Positions 20,629 through 31,944 of a stretch of DNA of 64,000 nucleotides are shown in pieces. Made by a program: the position numbers and the translations under genes. Within the stretch, counting starts at the first letter, position 1; each line of letters opens with the position of its first letter. Source of the stretch: Ancistrus triradiatus (lineage: Eukaryota > Chordata > Actinopteri > Siluriformes > Loricariidae); assembly GCA_025084515.1 (NCBI GenBank), contig JAJAGP010000773.1, positions 124,001-188,000 of the forward strand, read 5' to 3'. Under the pieces are notes generated by a model, which was given only the letters and a program-made list of their open reading frames with translations, did no database searches and was not told where the DNA came from.

Positions 20629-22188
20629 CAGTGGGGTAAAAAAGTATTTAGTCAGCCACTGATTGTGCAAGTTCTCCTACTTAGAAAAATGAGAGAGGTC
20701 TGTAATTTTCATCATAGGTACACTTCAACTATGAGAGACAAAATGAGAAAAAAAAAATCCAGGAAATCACATTGTAGGATTTTTAAAGAATTCAATTGTA
20801 AATCATGGTGGAAAATAAGTATTTGGTCACCCACAAAAAAGCAAGATTTCAGGCTCTCACAGACCTGTAACAACTTCTTTAAGAAGCTCTTCTGTCTCCA
20901 CTTGTTACCTGTATTAATGGTACCTGTTTGACCTCATTATCTGCATAAAAGACACCTGTCCACAGCCTCAAACAGTCAGACTCCAAACTCAACCATGGCC
21001 AAGACCAAAGAGCTGTTGAAGGACACCAAGAAGAAAACTGTAGACCTGCACCAGGTTGGAAGAGTACAATAGGCAAGCAGGTTGGTGTGAATAAATCAAC
21101 TGTGGGAGTAATTGTAAGAAAATGGAAGACATACAAGACCATTGACAATCTCCCTCGATCTGGGGCTCCACGCAAGTTCTCATCCCGTGGGGTCAAAAAT
21201 CTCAGAACTACACAGAGGGACCTGATGAATGACCTGCAGAGAGCTGGGACCAAAGTAACAAGGCTAACCATCAATGACACACTATGCCGAGAGGGACTCA
21301 GATCCTGCAGTGCCAGGCGTGTCCCCCCCTGCTTAAACCAGTACATGTCCAGGCCCGTCTGAAGTTTACCAGAGAGCATATGGATGATCCAGAAGAGGCT
21401 GGGGAGAATATCATGTGGTTCAGAGAATCAAAATAGAACTTTTTGGTTAAAAACTCAACTCGTCGTGTTTTCGAGGAAGAAAGAATGCTGAGTTGCACCG
21501 TACCTACTGTGAAGCATGAGTTAGGAAACATCATGCTTTGGGGCTGTTTTTCTGCAAAGGGGACAGGGACGACTGATCCGTGTTAAGGGAAGAATGAATT
21601 GGGCCCATGTATCGTGAGATTTTAAGCCAAAACCTCCTTCCATCAGTGAGAGCATTGAAGATGGAACGTGGCTGGGTCTTCAAGCATGACAATGATCCCA
21701 AACACACCGCTCGGGCAACGAAGGAGTGGCTCTGTGAAAAGCATTTCAAGGTCCTGGAGTGGCCTAGCCAGTCTCCAGACCTGAACCCCATAGAATATTT
21801 GTGGAGGGAGTTGAAAGTCCGTCTTGCCCAGCAACAGCCCCAAAACATCACTGCTCTAGAGGAGATCTGCATGGAGGAATGGGCCAAAATACCAGCTACA
21901 GTGTGTGCAAACCTGGTGAAGACGTTTGACCTCTGTCATTGCCAACAAAGGTTATGTTACAAAGTACTGAGTTGAATTTTTGTTATTGACCAAGTACTTA
22001 TTTCCACCATAATTTACAATTAAATTCTTTAAAAATCCTACAATGTGATTTCCTTGATATATTTATTTTTGTCTTTTTGTCTCTCATAGTTGAAGTGTCC
22101 CTATGATGAAAATTACAGACCTCTCTCATCTTTCTATGTAGGAGAACTTGCACAATCAGTGGCTGACAAAATATTTTTTGCCCCACTG
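20629..22188 (+). mobile_element. Tc1-like transposon family B, full length
   Basis: The 1560-bp element starts TA-CAGTGGGGTAAAAAAGTATTTAG and ends with the complementary TTTTTTGCCCCACTG. The inverted repeats extend over about 200 bp at each side. The left target TA is at 20627-20628; the right one has become TG. A transposase gene lies between on the plus strand but is inactive. A shorter copy of the same family is at 39198-40337. Confidence 0.9.
21001..21975 (+). pseudogene. Tc1-type transposase, family B, inactive
   Basis: The N-terminal half has the paired-like DNA-binding region (NKSTVGVIVRKWKTYKTIDN, then LPRSGAPRKFSSRG). The C-terminal half (21607-21975) has the second catalytic Asp in HDNDPKHTARATKEWL and the Glu in SPDLNPIEYLWRELK. 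In the middle the usual WSDE(S/T)K motif reads WFRESK followed by TAG near 21430, so the first catalytic Asp is lost and the frame is stopped. There is at least one more frame change. This enzyme normally cuts and pastes the element into TA dinucleotides. Confidence 0.9.
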
Positions 22189-22797
22189 TGTGTGGTGTAA
22201 CTATTGCAAATCCTGCCGACTGCGCCAAATATGTGGTAGTATTAGTGCCATAGGTTTCATCTTAACAGGACACAGGTTCGCACCACACTAAGTGACGCAA
22301 AGCGCAAATTTGCATAACTATGATGCCATCACGCCTCATTTACAAGATGCCTGGTTTCATATGGTATCAGTCTTTACATTTTGTTGCTCTGTCTTACTCT
22401 CTGTACAGAATAAACCAAACAAACTATATGCACATTTCAAAAGAACCACATTATGTACATATTGATTAATACTTTGAAATTCATAAAATAACAAAATGGA
22501 GTTAAACTATGCGCTATAATCATTCACGTCTGTATGAGCTGCCATGTGCTATATGACGCTCCGTCTCCTGGCAGTTTTTACTATTCTTGTCTTTGGAAAG
22601 TAGCTAGGGTTTGTAACAAAATTTGCTAAAGGGGTCTGAAAAGTTGTTAAATCTCACAGCAAAATCACCAACTCGGCAACACGGCAGCAGCTGTCCATGA
22701 TTGGAGGGAGGGGGCATCCAGCATGAACATGCGCGTGACACTCCTCCTTCCTTCCTCCGAAGTTCATAACTGTAATTGTATAATAGTAAAATTTAAG

Positions 22798-22839
<42 letters not shown>

Positions 22840-23962
22840 GCCAAATCTAACTTCCAGGAGAAAGCACAACACTATGTAGTATGTATGTAGTATGTATCTA
22901 ATCCCCAATGCTGGACTTTACACCAACCTGCAGTTATATGACCGCAGTAATCTCAGTGCCACTTTAATTAACTGACGACAAGCAGCCAGTAGACAAGGTG
23001 CCAAAAACCTGGCCGCTCGGGACAACAAATAACAATCGGACAACCTTGCCCCAAAATCCGCATCTCTATTGATCTCAGCTGTCCCATTTTATAGCAGCTA
23101 GATGGTTCCAGTTGGTCAGCACCTAATTCAAGTGGGTGGGAAAATTAAGTTAACTTATTAAGAACTGCTTGTTAAGACACAGTAAGACTATCCTGCTATG
23201 TGTACAAACATGGGTTATTGTATTAAGGATGGGGGAAATCTTTTTGCTCACATTGAGAAAGATGAAATCAAAGGTGATTAAATGCAACTTTAATGTATAA
23301 AATTTTCTGAATAAATCAATCAAGTGAATATATAAATGTAAAACTTTAAAAAATGAATTGTTTCTAATTGCTTTCAGGTTTTTTAACTTTACTAACCTCA
23401 AATAAAGTGTATCTACACAAATTAGCAAATATTCTGTATAATATACGTGAGTTTATGGCTTCCATTAAACCACTTACTGGTTTAAATAAAATGTGTAAGT
23501 AATGCATTTTATGTTTTGAGTAGACAATGATAAAATGCTGTCAATTTACTGCAAGAGATAATCCCATTTGTTCTCTTTAAATAATTTAAAATGTGAATAA
23601 TATATCAAACACCTAAAAGCATAAATAAATAAATAAATAAATAAACAAACCACTGTACAAAATATTGTTTTTTATATTCAAATTGCACATCTTGCAGTTT
23701 TTAACTATAAATGCTCTGGGAAAAACTAATTATTTAAATAGGCTGAGTTAACAAGAAAGAGATGTGATTAATTAACATGGAATATAATTAGCAAAACAGA
23801 AAGAGCACAAAGAGATTTGTGAGATGCAGATTATGTGCTAATCTAGTGATATTTACTTCATTAAAAAGCTAAGAATAACTAAACCACAAAAAAGAAAAAA
23901 AGCATAAACAAGAGTTTGGGTACTTATACTGCTAAAATAAACCATAACAGGCAATAAAAATG
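22189..23962. other. Stretch without recognisable genes; (AAT)n and (AAAT)n tracts
   Basis: Simple repeats: (ATA)n at 22798-22839 and (AAAT)n at 23621-23645. The remainder is AT-rich and featureless to my eye. Confidence 0.6.
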
Positions 23963-23967
23963 CACTG
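23963..23967. repeat. Left target-site duplication CACTG of RX2
   Basis: Identical to 27788-27792, directly outside the two RX2 LTRs. Confidence 0.85.
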
Positions 23968-24612
23968 TGTAACGCCACCCAAGACAGACAAATGGGGAGA
24001 GATGCACGCAGGTTCTAGAAAAACAAGATTTATTAACGAAACAAACCAAACCAAGGGAAAACACAGTGAACACAAACAGGAAAAATGGGTGCGGAACGAA
24101 AAGCCATAAAATGGGTACAGAAACACAAAGGCATAAACGACACAAAAAAACAAGAAGGCTAAATGCGAAACCGATAACATAAGTGAGTTTTACTGTAACA
24201 AAAACACATAATGTCCAAGAACGGATGGAATAAGAGGCTACAGACCGGGAGGTGTACTAATACGGCGTAATCCGACGTACAAGGATGCACCATGGAGATG
24301 CTAGACTGATGAGGAAGCACCACATAGATGACAGACGAACGAGGAAGCACCACGGAGATGCCAGATGGATGAGGAAGCAGACTGATAAGCACGGGCGGCA
24401 CGGGCATGGCCGAGAAACAACAATAATTCACCCTCACTATCTCTCGAGGACGCACTTATATAGGAAGCCCCATAGCTGCGTTCAATAACGAGTCCAAGAG
24501 CAGTAAGGCTTCTGGATAGGTCTGCAAGACTCACGTGCCTGTCCGGACCACCGTGAGCGGTGCTGTTTGGCTGGCGAGCTGAATCGGCAATAGATGCGAA
24601 CAAGCAGGGTCC
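23968..24612 (-). mobile_element. 3' LTR of RX2 (inner edge lost)
   Basis: It aligns with 26891-27787 across TGTAACGCCACCCAAGACAG, the AATAAA region near 24030, the roughly 33-bp ATCTCCGTGGTGCTTCCTC repeats (24286-24380) and the TATATAAG box (24455-24462). Homology ends at about aagcagggt, 24612. Confidence 0.8.
24422..24432 (-). promoter_or_regulatory. Predicted RX2 transcript 5' end / self-primer
   Basis: On the minus strand GGTGAATTATT lies about 30 bases downstream of TATATAAG. It can pair over 11 consecutive positions (two G-U) with the sequence next to the 5' LTR at 26879-26889. The 5' LTR copy has lost this segment. Confidence 0.5.
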
Positions 24613-25110
24613 CCACGGTCGGACTCTGGTTCGGGAGTCCCCCTGTCAGACTCTGGTTTGGGAGTCCCCATGTTGGACTCTGGTTTGGGAGTCCCCCGTC
24701 GGACTCCCCTATGGAGCAGGCGGCCTCTGGGAGGGCCTCACTGAAGCAGGCAGCCTCTGGGAAGGCCTCACTTGATCAGGTGGCCTCTGGGAAAGCCTCA
24801 CTGGAGCAGACAGCCTCTGTGCAGGCCTTTAGAAAACTGACGGCCTTGGGGACAGCCTATTGAAAACAAATGGCCTCGAGGACAGTCTCTTGAAAACTGA
24901 TGGCCTCGGGAACGGCCTGTTGAAAACAGACAGCCTTGGGGACGGCCTCTTGAAAACAGATGGCATCTTGAAAACAGATGGCCTTGGGGACGGCCTGTTG
25001 AAAACAGATGGCCTCGGGGACGGCCTCTTGGAAACAGATGGCCTCTAGGATGGCCTCTTGGAAACAGATGACCTTGGGAATGGCCTCTTGGAAATAGAGG
25101 GTCTTAGTGC
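24613..25110 (-). repeat. ~30-bp coding repeats of RX2 (GAGGCC block)
   Basis: On the sense (minus) strand, about a dozen copies of GAGGCC(A/G)TC(T/C)... with TGTTTTCAA. They read as EAVPEAICFQ units, with some shorter copies. The block corresponds in position and frame to the EAV block of RX1. Confidence 0.8.
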
Positions 25111-26426
25111 AGGCCTCTGTCTGGACATCCTTAGAACGTGATGTGCCCTGGACGGGCATTGGGACAGTCTCCGTGACTTGTGTCCTCTGGACGGGCATTG
25201 TTTGGTCAGGTGTCCTCTGTACAGACTCTAGGACAGGCGACCCCTGGATGGGCATCTGGACAGTCTCAGAGACTAACCTCCTCGGTGCAAGCACAGGCAT
25301 GAACTTCCTCGGGAACTGGCACTGGCATGGGTGCTGACATCCGGTGCAAATGTCTGTGGTATCGGGGTTGGTGCAAATGTCCGTGGCACATGGGTCAGTG
25401 CAACTTGCTCTGATAATACACTGAACATCACGTTTCGTACAGGTACAGAACTAAGGGTTGCAACGTGCTCAGGTACAGAAACAAACGGTGTCTCGAAGTC
25501 AGATACAGAGCTAACGTGACCAGGTACAAAACTAGGGGGCGCTACAAACTCAGACAAAAAAAATAGTAGCGCATCCGACTCAGGTACGGAACCAAGTGGA
25601 GAATTGGGCCTTGGTACAAGGCTACCAGGGCTCAGAAACAGAATTAACGAATTCAAGTGTGGGGCTACTATGTTCAGACACAAAACTAACAAACATGGCG
25701 TGCTTGGGCTTGGAGCTACTCGATGTTAACTGCGCATCTATGGGGTTAGGAGACACGATGTGCGCGGAAATGGAGTTTACAAACTCTGACACAGAGCTAA
25801 CATGCTCAGACACTAAACTAAAGGGCATGGTGTGCTTGGATATAAAACTATGTGAAGCTAATGGCGTGTCCACGGAGCTAGGTTACCTACACGGAAACAG
25901 AGTTAACGAACTTGGATACAGAGCTAACCTGCTCAGATAAGGAGCCAGGGGATGCAGCAAGCTCGAATACAGAAGTGGGCAACGCTAAAAGATCAAACAC
26001 GGAACTAGCAAACTCAGGTGTGGAGCTAAGATGCTCGGCTACAAAACTACCGGATGGTACGGGCTCAGATACGGACCCAGGCGGTGCTAACGATTCAGAT
26101 ACAGAACCAACAAACTCAGATTCTGAGCTACGAGACATTAACGGTTCAGGTACTGAGCTAGCAGGCGCCAAATTCTGAGATACTGAGCTAGCGGGCACTA
26201 ATGGCTCAGGTACTGAGCTAATGGGCATTAACGGTTCATCTACAGATCTAACAGGCACAGCATGCTCAGATACGGGGCTAGCATGCTCAAGTACTGAGCT
26301 ACGGAGCGCTAACTGCTCATCTACGGAGCTAACAGACGCGGCATGCTCAGCTACAGAGCTAACGTGCTTGGGTATGAGACTACAAGCCGCAATGTGCGTG
26401 GAAACGGGGCTAACAAAGTTGGACAC
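24857..26426 (-). pseudogene. RX2 repeat-protein frames
   Basis: Four sense frames follow one another with little gap: 26426-25887 (SSVPEPLVPASSVSQNLAP-type repeats), 25873-25622 (VSEHVSSVSEFVNSIS), 25692-25273 (FVSVPEHVATLSSVP) and 25300-24857 (PVLAPRRLVSETVQMPIQ, then CFQEAVPEAI repeats). Together they cover about 1.57 kb in three frames, as expected of one long open frame broken by indels. No known domain, signal peptide or membrane segment is evident. The sequence is Ser/Pro/Val/Glu-rich and likely disordered. The order VSE/PVLAPR/EAV parallels RX1. It could also be non-coding minisatellite that stays open by composition. Confidence 0.4.
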
Positions 26427-26440
26427 ATAGCTAACCTACT
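25111..26440 (-). repeat. Degenerate repeats with GAGC...GTTAGCTC units in RX2
   Basis: On the minus strand, units of roughly 30-50 bp carry GTTAGCTC(C/T)GTA and (C/T)TGAGCA. A 21-nt word at 26347-26367 is identical, in the matching orientation, to 5396-5416 in RX1. Confidence 0.75.
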
Positions 26441-26878
26441 CAGGTATGGAACCCATGGGTGTGATGTGCTTGGATATGGCCGACATCCTCTGGGCAAACT
26501 CTGTGCATGACATCTCCCGGATGGATTCATGTGCCAGTAATAAACATGGCTTGGCTCTGTTGCAGGCTGTAACCCTAGGACAGCTAGCTAGGGAAGGATT
26601 CCGGAGTTGGAAAATGAACAGAGGTTCGAACTGACACCTCTGTTTAGAGCTAGAGGTGGACTAATGTCCCCCTGGACTTTCTCAGACGGGGGGCCAAACT
26701 TAGCTCCATGTGGCTCTAAATATTGCGCACGGGGCCCAGCTTGAGCCATTGGTCAAACGGTGGTGGCCCATTGCAATGCCCTACCCACGATACGTGAAAC
26801 CACAAACAAAACCTGGAATTCCGCGCATTGTGAAACAACCTTCAGGCAAACCAAACTAAAACCCACCGTCTCCATAGT

Positions 26879-26889
26879 GGCAAATTATT
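26879..26889 (-). promoter_or_regulatory. Probable self-primed primer-binding site of RX2
   Basis: On the minus strand AATAATTTGCC begins one base inside the 5' LTR edge (26891). It does not start TGG as tRNA-primed sites do. It pairs with GGTGAATTATT at the predicted RNA 5' end. Confidence 0.5.
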
Positions 26890-26890
26890 C

Positions 26891-27787
26891 TGTAACGCCA
26901 CCCAAGACAGACAAACGGGGAGAGATGCATGCAGTTTCTAGAAATACAAGATTTATTACTGAAACAAACCAAACCAAGGGAAAACACAGCAAACACAAAC
27001 AAGCAGAGTCGGAAAATGGGTGCGGAACAAAGCGCCGTAAAATGGGTACAGAAACAAAAAGGCATAAATGCTGCAGTCGGCACCACAACACAAACATACA
27101 AGAAAGTTATCACATACAAGAACATACAAGAAAACATACAAGAAAATCGATAACATAAGCAAGCTTTACCATAACAAAAACACATAATGTCCAAGAACGG
27201 ACGGAATAAAAGGCTACAGACCGGGACGACGTAATCTGATGGATGAGGAAGGATTACGGAGATGCCAGACGGACGAGGAAGCACCACGGAGATGCCAGAC
27301 AGATGAGGAAGCACCATGGAGATGCCAGATGGATGAGAAAGCAAACTGATAAGCATGGGCGACATGGGCATGTCCGAGAAACCTCGCCCCGACTCTCTCT
27401 TGAGGACGCGCTTATATAGGAAGCCCCACATCTGCGTTCAATAATTTACATTTACATTTACAGCATTTAGCAGACGCCCTTATCCAGAGCGACTAACAAT
27501 TGATACAGTCTTACAATCCAAGCAATGGTGGGTTAAGGGTCTTGCTCAAGGACCCAACAGTGGCAGCTTGGCAGAGGTGGGATTTGAACCCTGGGCCTTC
27601 TGGTCCATAGTCCAGTACCTTAACCGCTAGGCTACCAAAGACAATAATGAGTCCAAGAGTGGTGGGACTTCTGGATACGTCCGCAGAACTCACGTGCCTG
27701 TCCGGAATGCCGTGAGCGATGCTGCTTGGTCTGCTCACAGCAAAGATAAACGATGCAGACAACAGGGTTTGGAGGCGAGGCGTGACA
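26891..27787 (-). mobile_element. 5' LTR of RX2 (contains a SINE)
   Basis: TGTAACG...CGTGACA on the plus strand, 897 bp including the SINE 27445-27641. A minus-strand TATATAAG box is present near 27412-27419. A long minus-strand frame (26856-27431) runs through this LTR. Confidence 0.85.
27445..27641 (-). mobile_element. tRNA-derived SINE inserted in the RX2 5' LTR
   Basis: 197 bp on the minus strand, flanked by CAATAA at 27439-27444 and 27642-27647. The 5' end has an A box (TAGCCTAGCGGTT) and a B box (GGTTCAAATCC; plus 27579-27590). The 3' end is the familiar GAGCG..TCTGCTAAATGCTGTAAATGTAAATG tail, shared by fish SINEs with an L2-type LINE partner. A second copy is at 50117-50312. Confidence 0.88.
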
Positions 27788-28800
27788 CACTGCTATACTG
27801 TAAGCAAATGTCTAATTTATATTCTGTGTAAACCATTAAACCATATTAAAAGTGAAAATCATTTTCAGTAATTAGTATTTACTGTGGATAATAAAATATG
27901 TTTGATATAAAAATCATTAACATTACTTTTAAATTATCGTTTGTACACTAAATCACTGAAACAGTCAACTGGGACTAAATTGCCACCATCCCAACTTTTT
28001 TTGATTGTGTTGCAGGGCTGAAATGCAGGAATGGGTGTTTATTAATAAATGAAATGTTGACAAGAAAAAAAATACAGTATACTGGATTAATACTGTGCAA
28101 TAAAAAAGTCAAAACAAATGTAAGGAACATTGTAGATTTATTTTCTATTATTAAAAGCATTAGACACATGTAACTACGGTTAACTGAATGCTGTATAATT
28201 GCTGGGTGATCAAATAAATAAACCTTTTTCAGGCTTTGTGCAACATGCATTATCTGGCTTTCCATTAATGCAAATGCATTAAAGTCTCCTCAAATTAAAA
28301 CACAGTGATGTAATTGGTCGATTTTGTTCAGGTTTTAATTTCATAAAACGTCTGAGATCACTAGCAAAAATGCTTCTATATTGCATGTTTCTTGAATGTA
28401 ACACAATATTCTTCTTTACAAACCATATAATCATCATAACAGTTTGAACAAAAAAAAAAAAACAGAATTTATTTGTATTTGTTACATCTCCATTTTGCAG
28501 TAAGACACTGTGCACACAAGCTGGCACAGGCTCCACAGGTTTGTACAAAATATGATGATTCATGTTATCCCAGCATGATTTCACAATATGTCACAAAGTG
28601 CCCCCATAAATGGTTGATGGCTATGTGACTATGTCACTATGGAGGAAAGTTCATGACAGTCAGCAATTCTTGATCTTCTTGGATCTTCAAGATTTGAGCT
28701 GTATTTTGGCTCACTATCCCACTGCAGAATGAATCTTTCAACACAAACATCAAAGCAAGCATTTGACTCACTATTTAAATCACTAGCAATCTCAGAGTTT
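27788..28800. repeat. Common fish DNA-type repeat fragment and flanking unique DNA
   Basis: At about 27982-28145, ccatcccaacttttttt...gtgttgcagg(g)ctgaaatgcagga...ttattaataaatgaaatg is a repeat related to 55735-55860. It seems to be part of a non-autonomous DNA transposon. The rest, to 28800, shows nothing recognisable. Confidence 0.45.
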
Positions 28801-28862
28801 TGGCTTAAACTGTATACATAGGGAAAGCCCCATTATCAACAGTCATCTCTCCCGTGTCCCTA

Positions 28863-29243
28863 ATGGAACCAAATTGTATCTGGACACCATAAATACACCT
28901 TTGCTGCCCTGCTCTGCTTGATGCCACTCCAGCAGATTCCACAGCCCTCACAGGTCTCTCCTGCTTCTGTGACACCTGTGTCATTCCCAGCGGCTCCAGC
29001 ATTGCCTGCATCGTCAGCAGCAGCTCCAGCACTACCTACATCCTTGCAAGCAGCACCATCGTCTCCTGGATCATGATCAGTTGCTTCAGTGTTGCTTTTG
29101 TCATCACCAACAGCTCCAGCATTGGCTGTGTCCCCTGTGGCCCCTTCTTGGTTGCCTTGAGAACCTGCTCCATTGCCTGTGGTCCCTCTGGCTTCTGCCT
29201 CAGGAAGATGAGTTCGCTTCTTCCTCTGGTAGGCAGCAAGTCT
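28863..29243 (-). CDS. Unassigned Gly/Ala/Asp-rich open frame without ATG
   Basis: The minus strand is open for 127 codons between TGA (29244-29246) and TAG (28860-28862). It begins RLAAYQRKKRTHLPEAEARG, then becomes acidic and repetitive: TANAGAVGDDKSNTEATDHD, DVGSAGAAADDAGNAGAAGN, and ends with a Cys/Trp-containing tail. No start codon opens this frame, so it would need to be an exon or part of a decayed repeat. A second minus-strand frame (28805-29278, one TAG at 29033-29035) overlaps it. I recognise no family. It may be another coding minisatellite like those in RX1-RX3. Confidence 0.2.
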
Positions 29244-29299
29244 TCAGGCTCGGCAGGACTTCCACTTTTCTGGCTCACCAGAGATTTCCAGATTTGTGA

Positions 29300-30516
29300 G
29301 TCTGGAGGCTTGACTTAGAGTTCAGTGTGCATCTATCTTCCAAACCTTTTTGCTTTTTGTAAAAAAAAAAATTCTTCTCTACTGAACTGGTCCAGGTCTG
29401 AAGTTCTTAACACCTCTGAAGTGAAGTTTGGGACCGGGCCGAATTACCATGTGAAGGTTCCAGCTAATGAGCAGTGTCTCCTCCGCATTTTAATTTTTTT
29501 TGTCTGACAAATTACCACAAGGTTTTCACAGAAATGCTTTCATTAATCCTGTAAGTGAATGTAAAATAGATACATGCATAAACTATGTTGTGTAAGTATT
29601 TTAATATTCTGTCAGCATGTATCATGAATTCTTATTTCACAGGCTTCCTAAAATTCCTATAGGAATTTTCACTAGCTATTCTTTGTTTATACCAAAGTAG
29701 AGTTATATACAAACTTTAAGTAATCTAACATAGTTGAGAAAGACACACTGTTATTTCCTGAAAGAAAAGATTAAGCTAATACAACTTTGAGACCTGGATC
29801 ATGTTTCTTCTGTTTAAAGCAACATGTTTCTAGGCATATATCACACTATAATTATGTGTATCCAACATTACAGAGAAAGGAAAATAAAATAAATAATATC
29901 AAAATAATAAAAAAGTAAAATAATACACTTTAGGTTTTTAATCAACTTAACGTAAGATTAAAGAAATTAAAGAATCCCGTGGCTATCATACTGTTCAACA
30001 TAGATATGTGAAGTTTGGTATCAAATTAAACACAAAAAAATAATTATTTTAACTGGATACTTCTCAATTGGTAGATTGGTAGGTGATAAATTTAATACAA
30101 AATGTTCTTGTTATAATGACCAGTTATGACCTATGATTCCTCTTTTAAAGAAGGCGTTGCATTCTTTAGCCATCTGTTGAATGTAAGGCAATAAACGATT
30201 CTATGGCAGATTCCATGGCAGATCCACGCCCGCTGCGGTTGTGTTACAATTTGTCTGTTCCTCTTCCTGATTTATGCACTGTTCCCTGACTTGTGTGTTC
30301 CTGTTTCTGTCTTGTGTAGTGTTTTGCGTTAACTGTTACTGCTAACCTCTGTGTTTATATTAGCACCGTTTTAGCACTGTCCCTGTTAACATCTGTGTGT
30401 GTTAACTTTGTTAGCACCTGTCTTTGCCTTGGCTATTAGTCTCTGTGTTTCTACTAGCCTTAAAGGTTATTTTAGCCTCCTTCTCTCTCTCTCTCCTCTC
30501 TCTCTCTCTCTGTTCC

Positions 30517-30553
<37 letters not shown>

Positions 30554-30567
30554 TCCCTCCCTCTCTC

Positions 30568-30602
<35 letters not shown>

Positions 30603-31944
30603 CTCTCACGCACACACTCTCTTCATGTTCACTCCAACCCAGTATCTTCGTCTTCTTTTGGTCTTCTCCCTGTACCCACCCATTACTCCACCATGTCTTC
30701 TCTCTCAAAACCAAGACATTTCAGTCCCTTTTTAAGAAACTAGTGTATTTGTCATATATTTGTCGTCGTTTATCAAGTTTTTGCCCACACAAATTAGTCC
30801 CTGGGAGGTCTGAATACAGACATTGGCTGCTCTGTCATTTTGCCAGCCTCTTTCCATATAGATGGCTTTCACACAGGAAAGGGACAAATGAATGAGGAAA
30901 CATTGCCCCCTGCAAAAACTGATCTTTTTGGCATAGTTACTTGGCTGTTGATAACATTGGTGTAACTTGTTTGAATCTACTGAACCCTTGACTTCTGTGG
31001 GTTGTGGGAGACAGGTGTGTGGACTGATAAGAGGATACCATGCACAATCTTCATCACTACACCTGATATGGATGATGTCTCCCCAACACTGTTGTATTAT
31101 AAAATCTGACTGCTCATCATAGGACGAATGCTCTCATGTGAGTGGAACTCAGATTGGAATGCAGTGTCTCCAGGTGACTCTGACTGTACTCAGAGCTGTC
31201 CAATTACACTGAACAAATGTGTGTCTCTGTTTTTCAATATATATCATATACAGCGTGTCACAGTGCTTCTGATTGTTTCAGGCTCACATGGGAAATGCAT
31301 ATGAAAACACTTACATCATTGACTCAAATGTTATATGTTATATTTTAGTTTATTTTAGCATTTTGCCACTCACAGAATTAAAGACAAACAATGGCATCTT
31401 CTGTCTTGTCAATGATAAGTGGGGAAGTATTCTTAGCAAAATAGATTAAGTAAAAAAGACATCTCTATAATCAGATTTTAGATGCTTTTTATTTCTACCA
31501 CCAGCATGGTATATTTAATTTGCATCTTGGGGCACATCACTTTCTTTCTATGTGAATCCTTTTGCCTTTTGTTTGGTGAATGATTTTGCCTTTTGTGAGA
31601 GTAAGAACATCATTGAGAATGATCTCGTCAATCTGTAATTATCATGCCTTTTTCAGTCATGCACGTAACCTGTTATTTAGCATCATTTATACTCACTGTG
31701 TATTCCAGTCTAAATGTGTAGTTCTCAGATGCCTGCATGTCATGCTGGATGAAAGAAAGAAAGAAATGTATGTCTTTGAATTTACATGACATCAGGAAGT
31801 GACCAGACAAGCCATTTAAAGGTGTGTGTATATGTGTGTACTATTATTTTGGAAAATGAGTTGTCATATTGAAAATTATAAGCTAGGGTAATTAGAGGAA
31901 TGCTGGCAGTTACAGGCACTATTCATGAGACATCATTCTTTTGA
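29300..31944. repeat. Mostly unique DNA with a large (TC)n tract; LTR-like segment
   Basis: A (TC)n/CTCTCC-rich tract spans 30482-30600. The 250 bp before it (30236-30480), with repeated ctgt..gttaac..tgttagcacc phrases, resembles the transcribed part of RX-type LTRs, but no termini are visible. Nothing recognisable elsewhere. Confidence 0.45.

Larger units (their letters stand above)
23968..27787 (-). mobile_element. RX2: complete non-autonomous LTR element with coding repeats
   Basis: A 3820-bp element on the minus strand. Both outer ends are intact (TGTAACGCCACCC at 23968, GGCGTGACA at 27787) and flanked by the exact 5-bp repeat CACTG. The 5' LTR is 26891-27787 (it contains a 197-bp SINE). 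The 3' LTR is 23968 to about 24612 and has lost its inner edge and polypurine tract. The 2.3-kb interior lacks any Gag, RT or integrase motif. It consists of tandem repeats that stay largely open on the sense strand, in the same order as in RX1. LTR ends and primer-site layout match the sushi element, which suggests mobilisation in trans. Confidence 0.85.

Noticed and set aside
22654..22908. Tyr-rich open frame
   Set aside because: It translates the (ATA)n microsatellite at 22798-22839.
24860..25110. Regular ~30-bp repeats considered as a CRISPR array
   Set aside because: The units are contiguous with no unique spacers, are coding in register, and sit inside an LTR element of a eukaryote.
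27579..27635. tRNA-like A and B boxes
   Set aside because: They belong to a SINE with flanking duplications and a SINE tail, not to a functional tRNA gene. No other tRNA candidate was seen.
30399..30743. Ser/Leu-rich open frames
   Set aside because: They translate the (TC)n microsatellite at 30482-30600.
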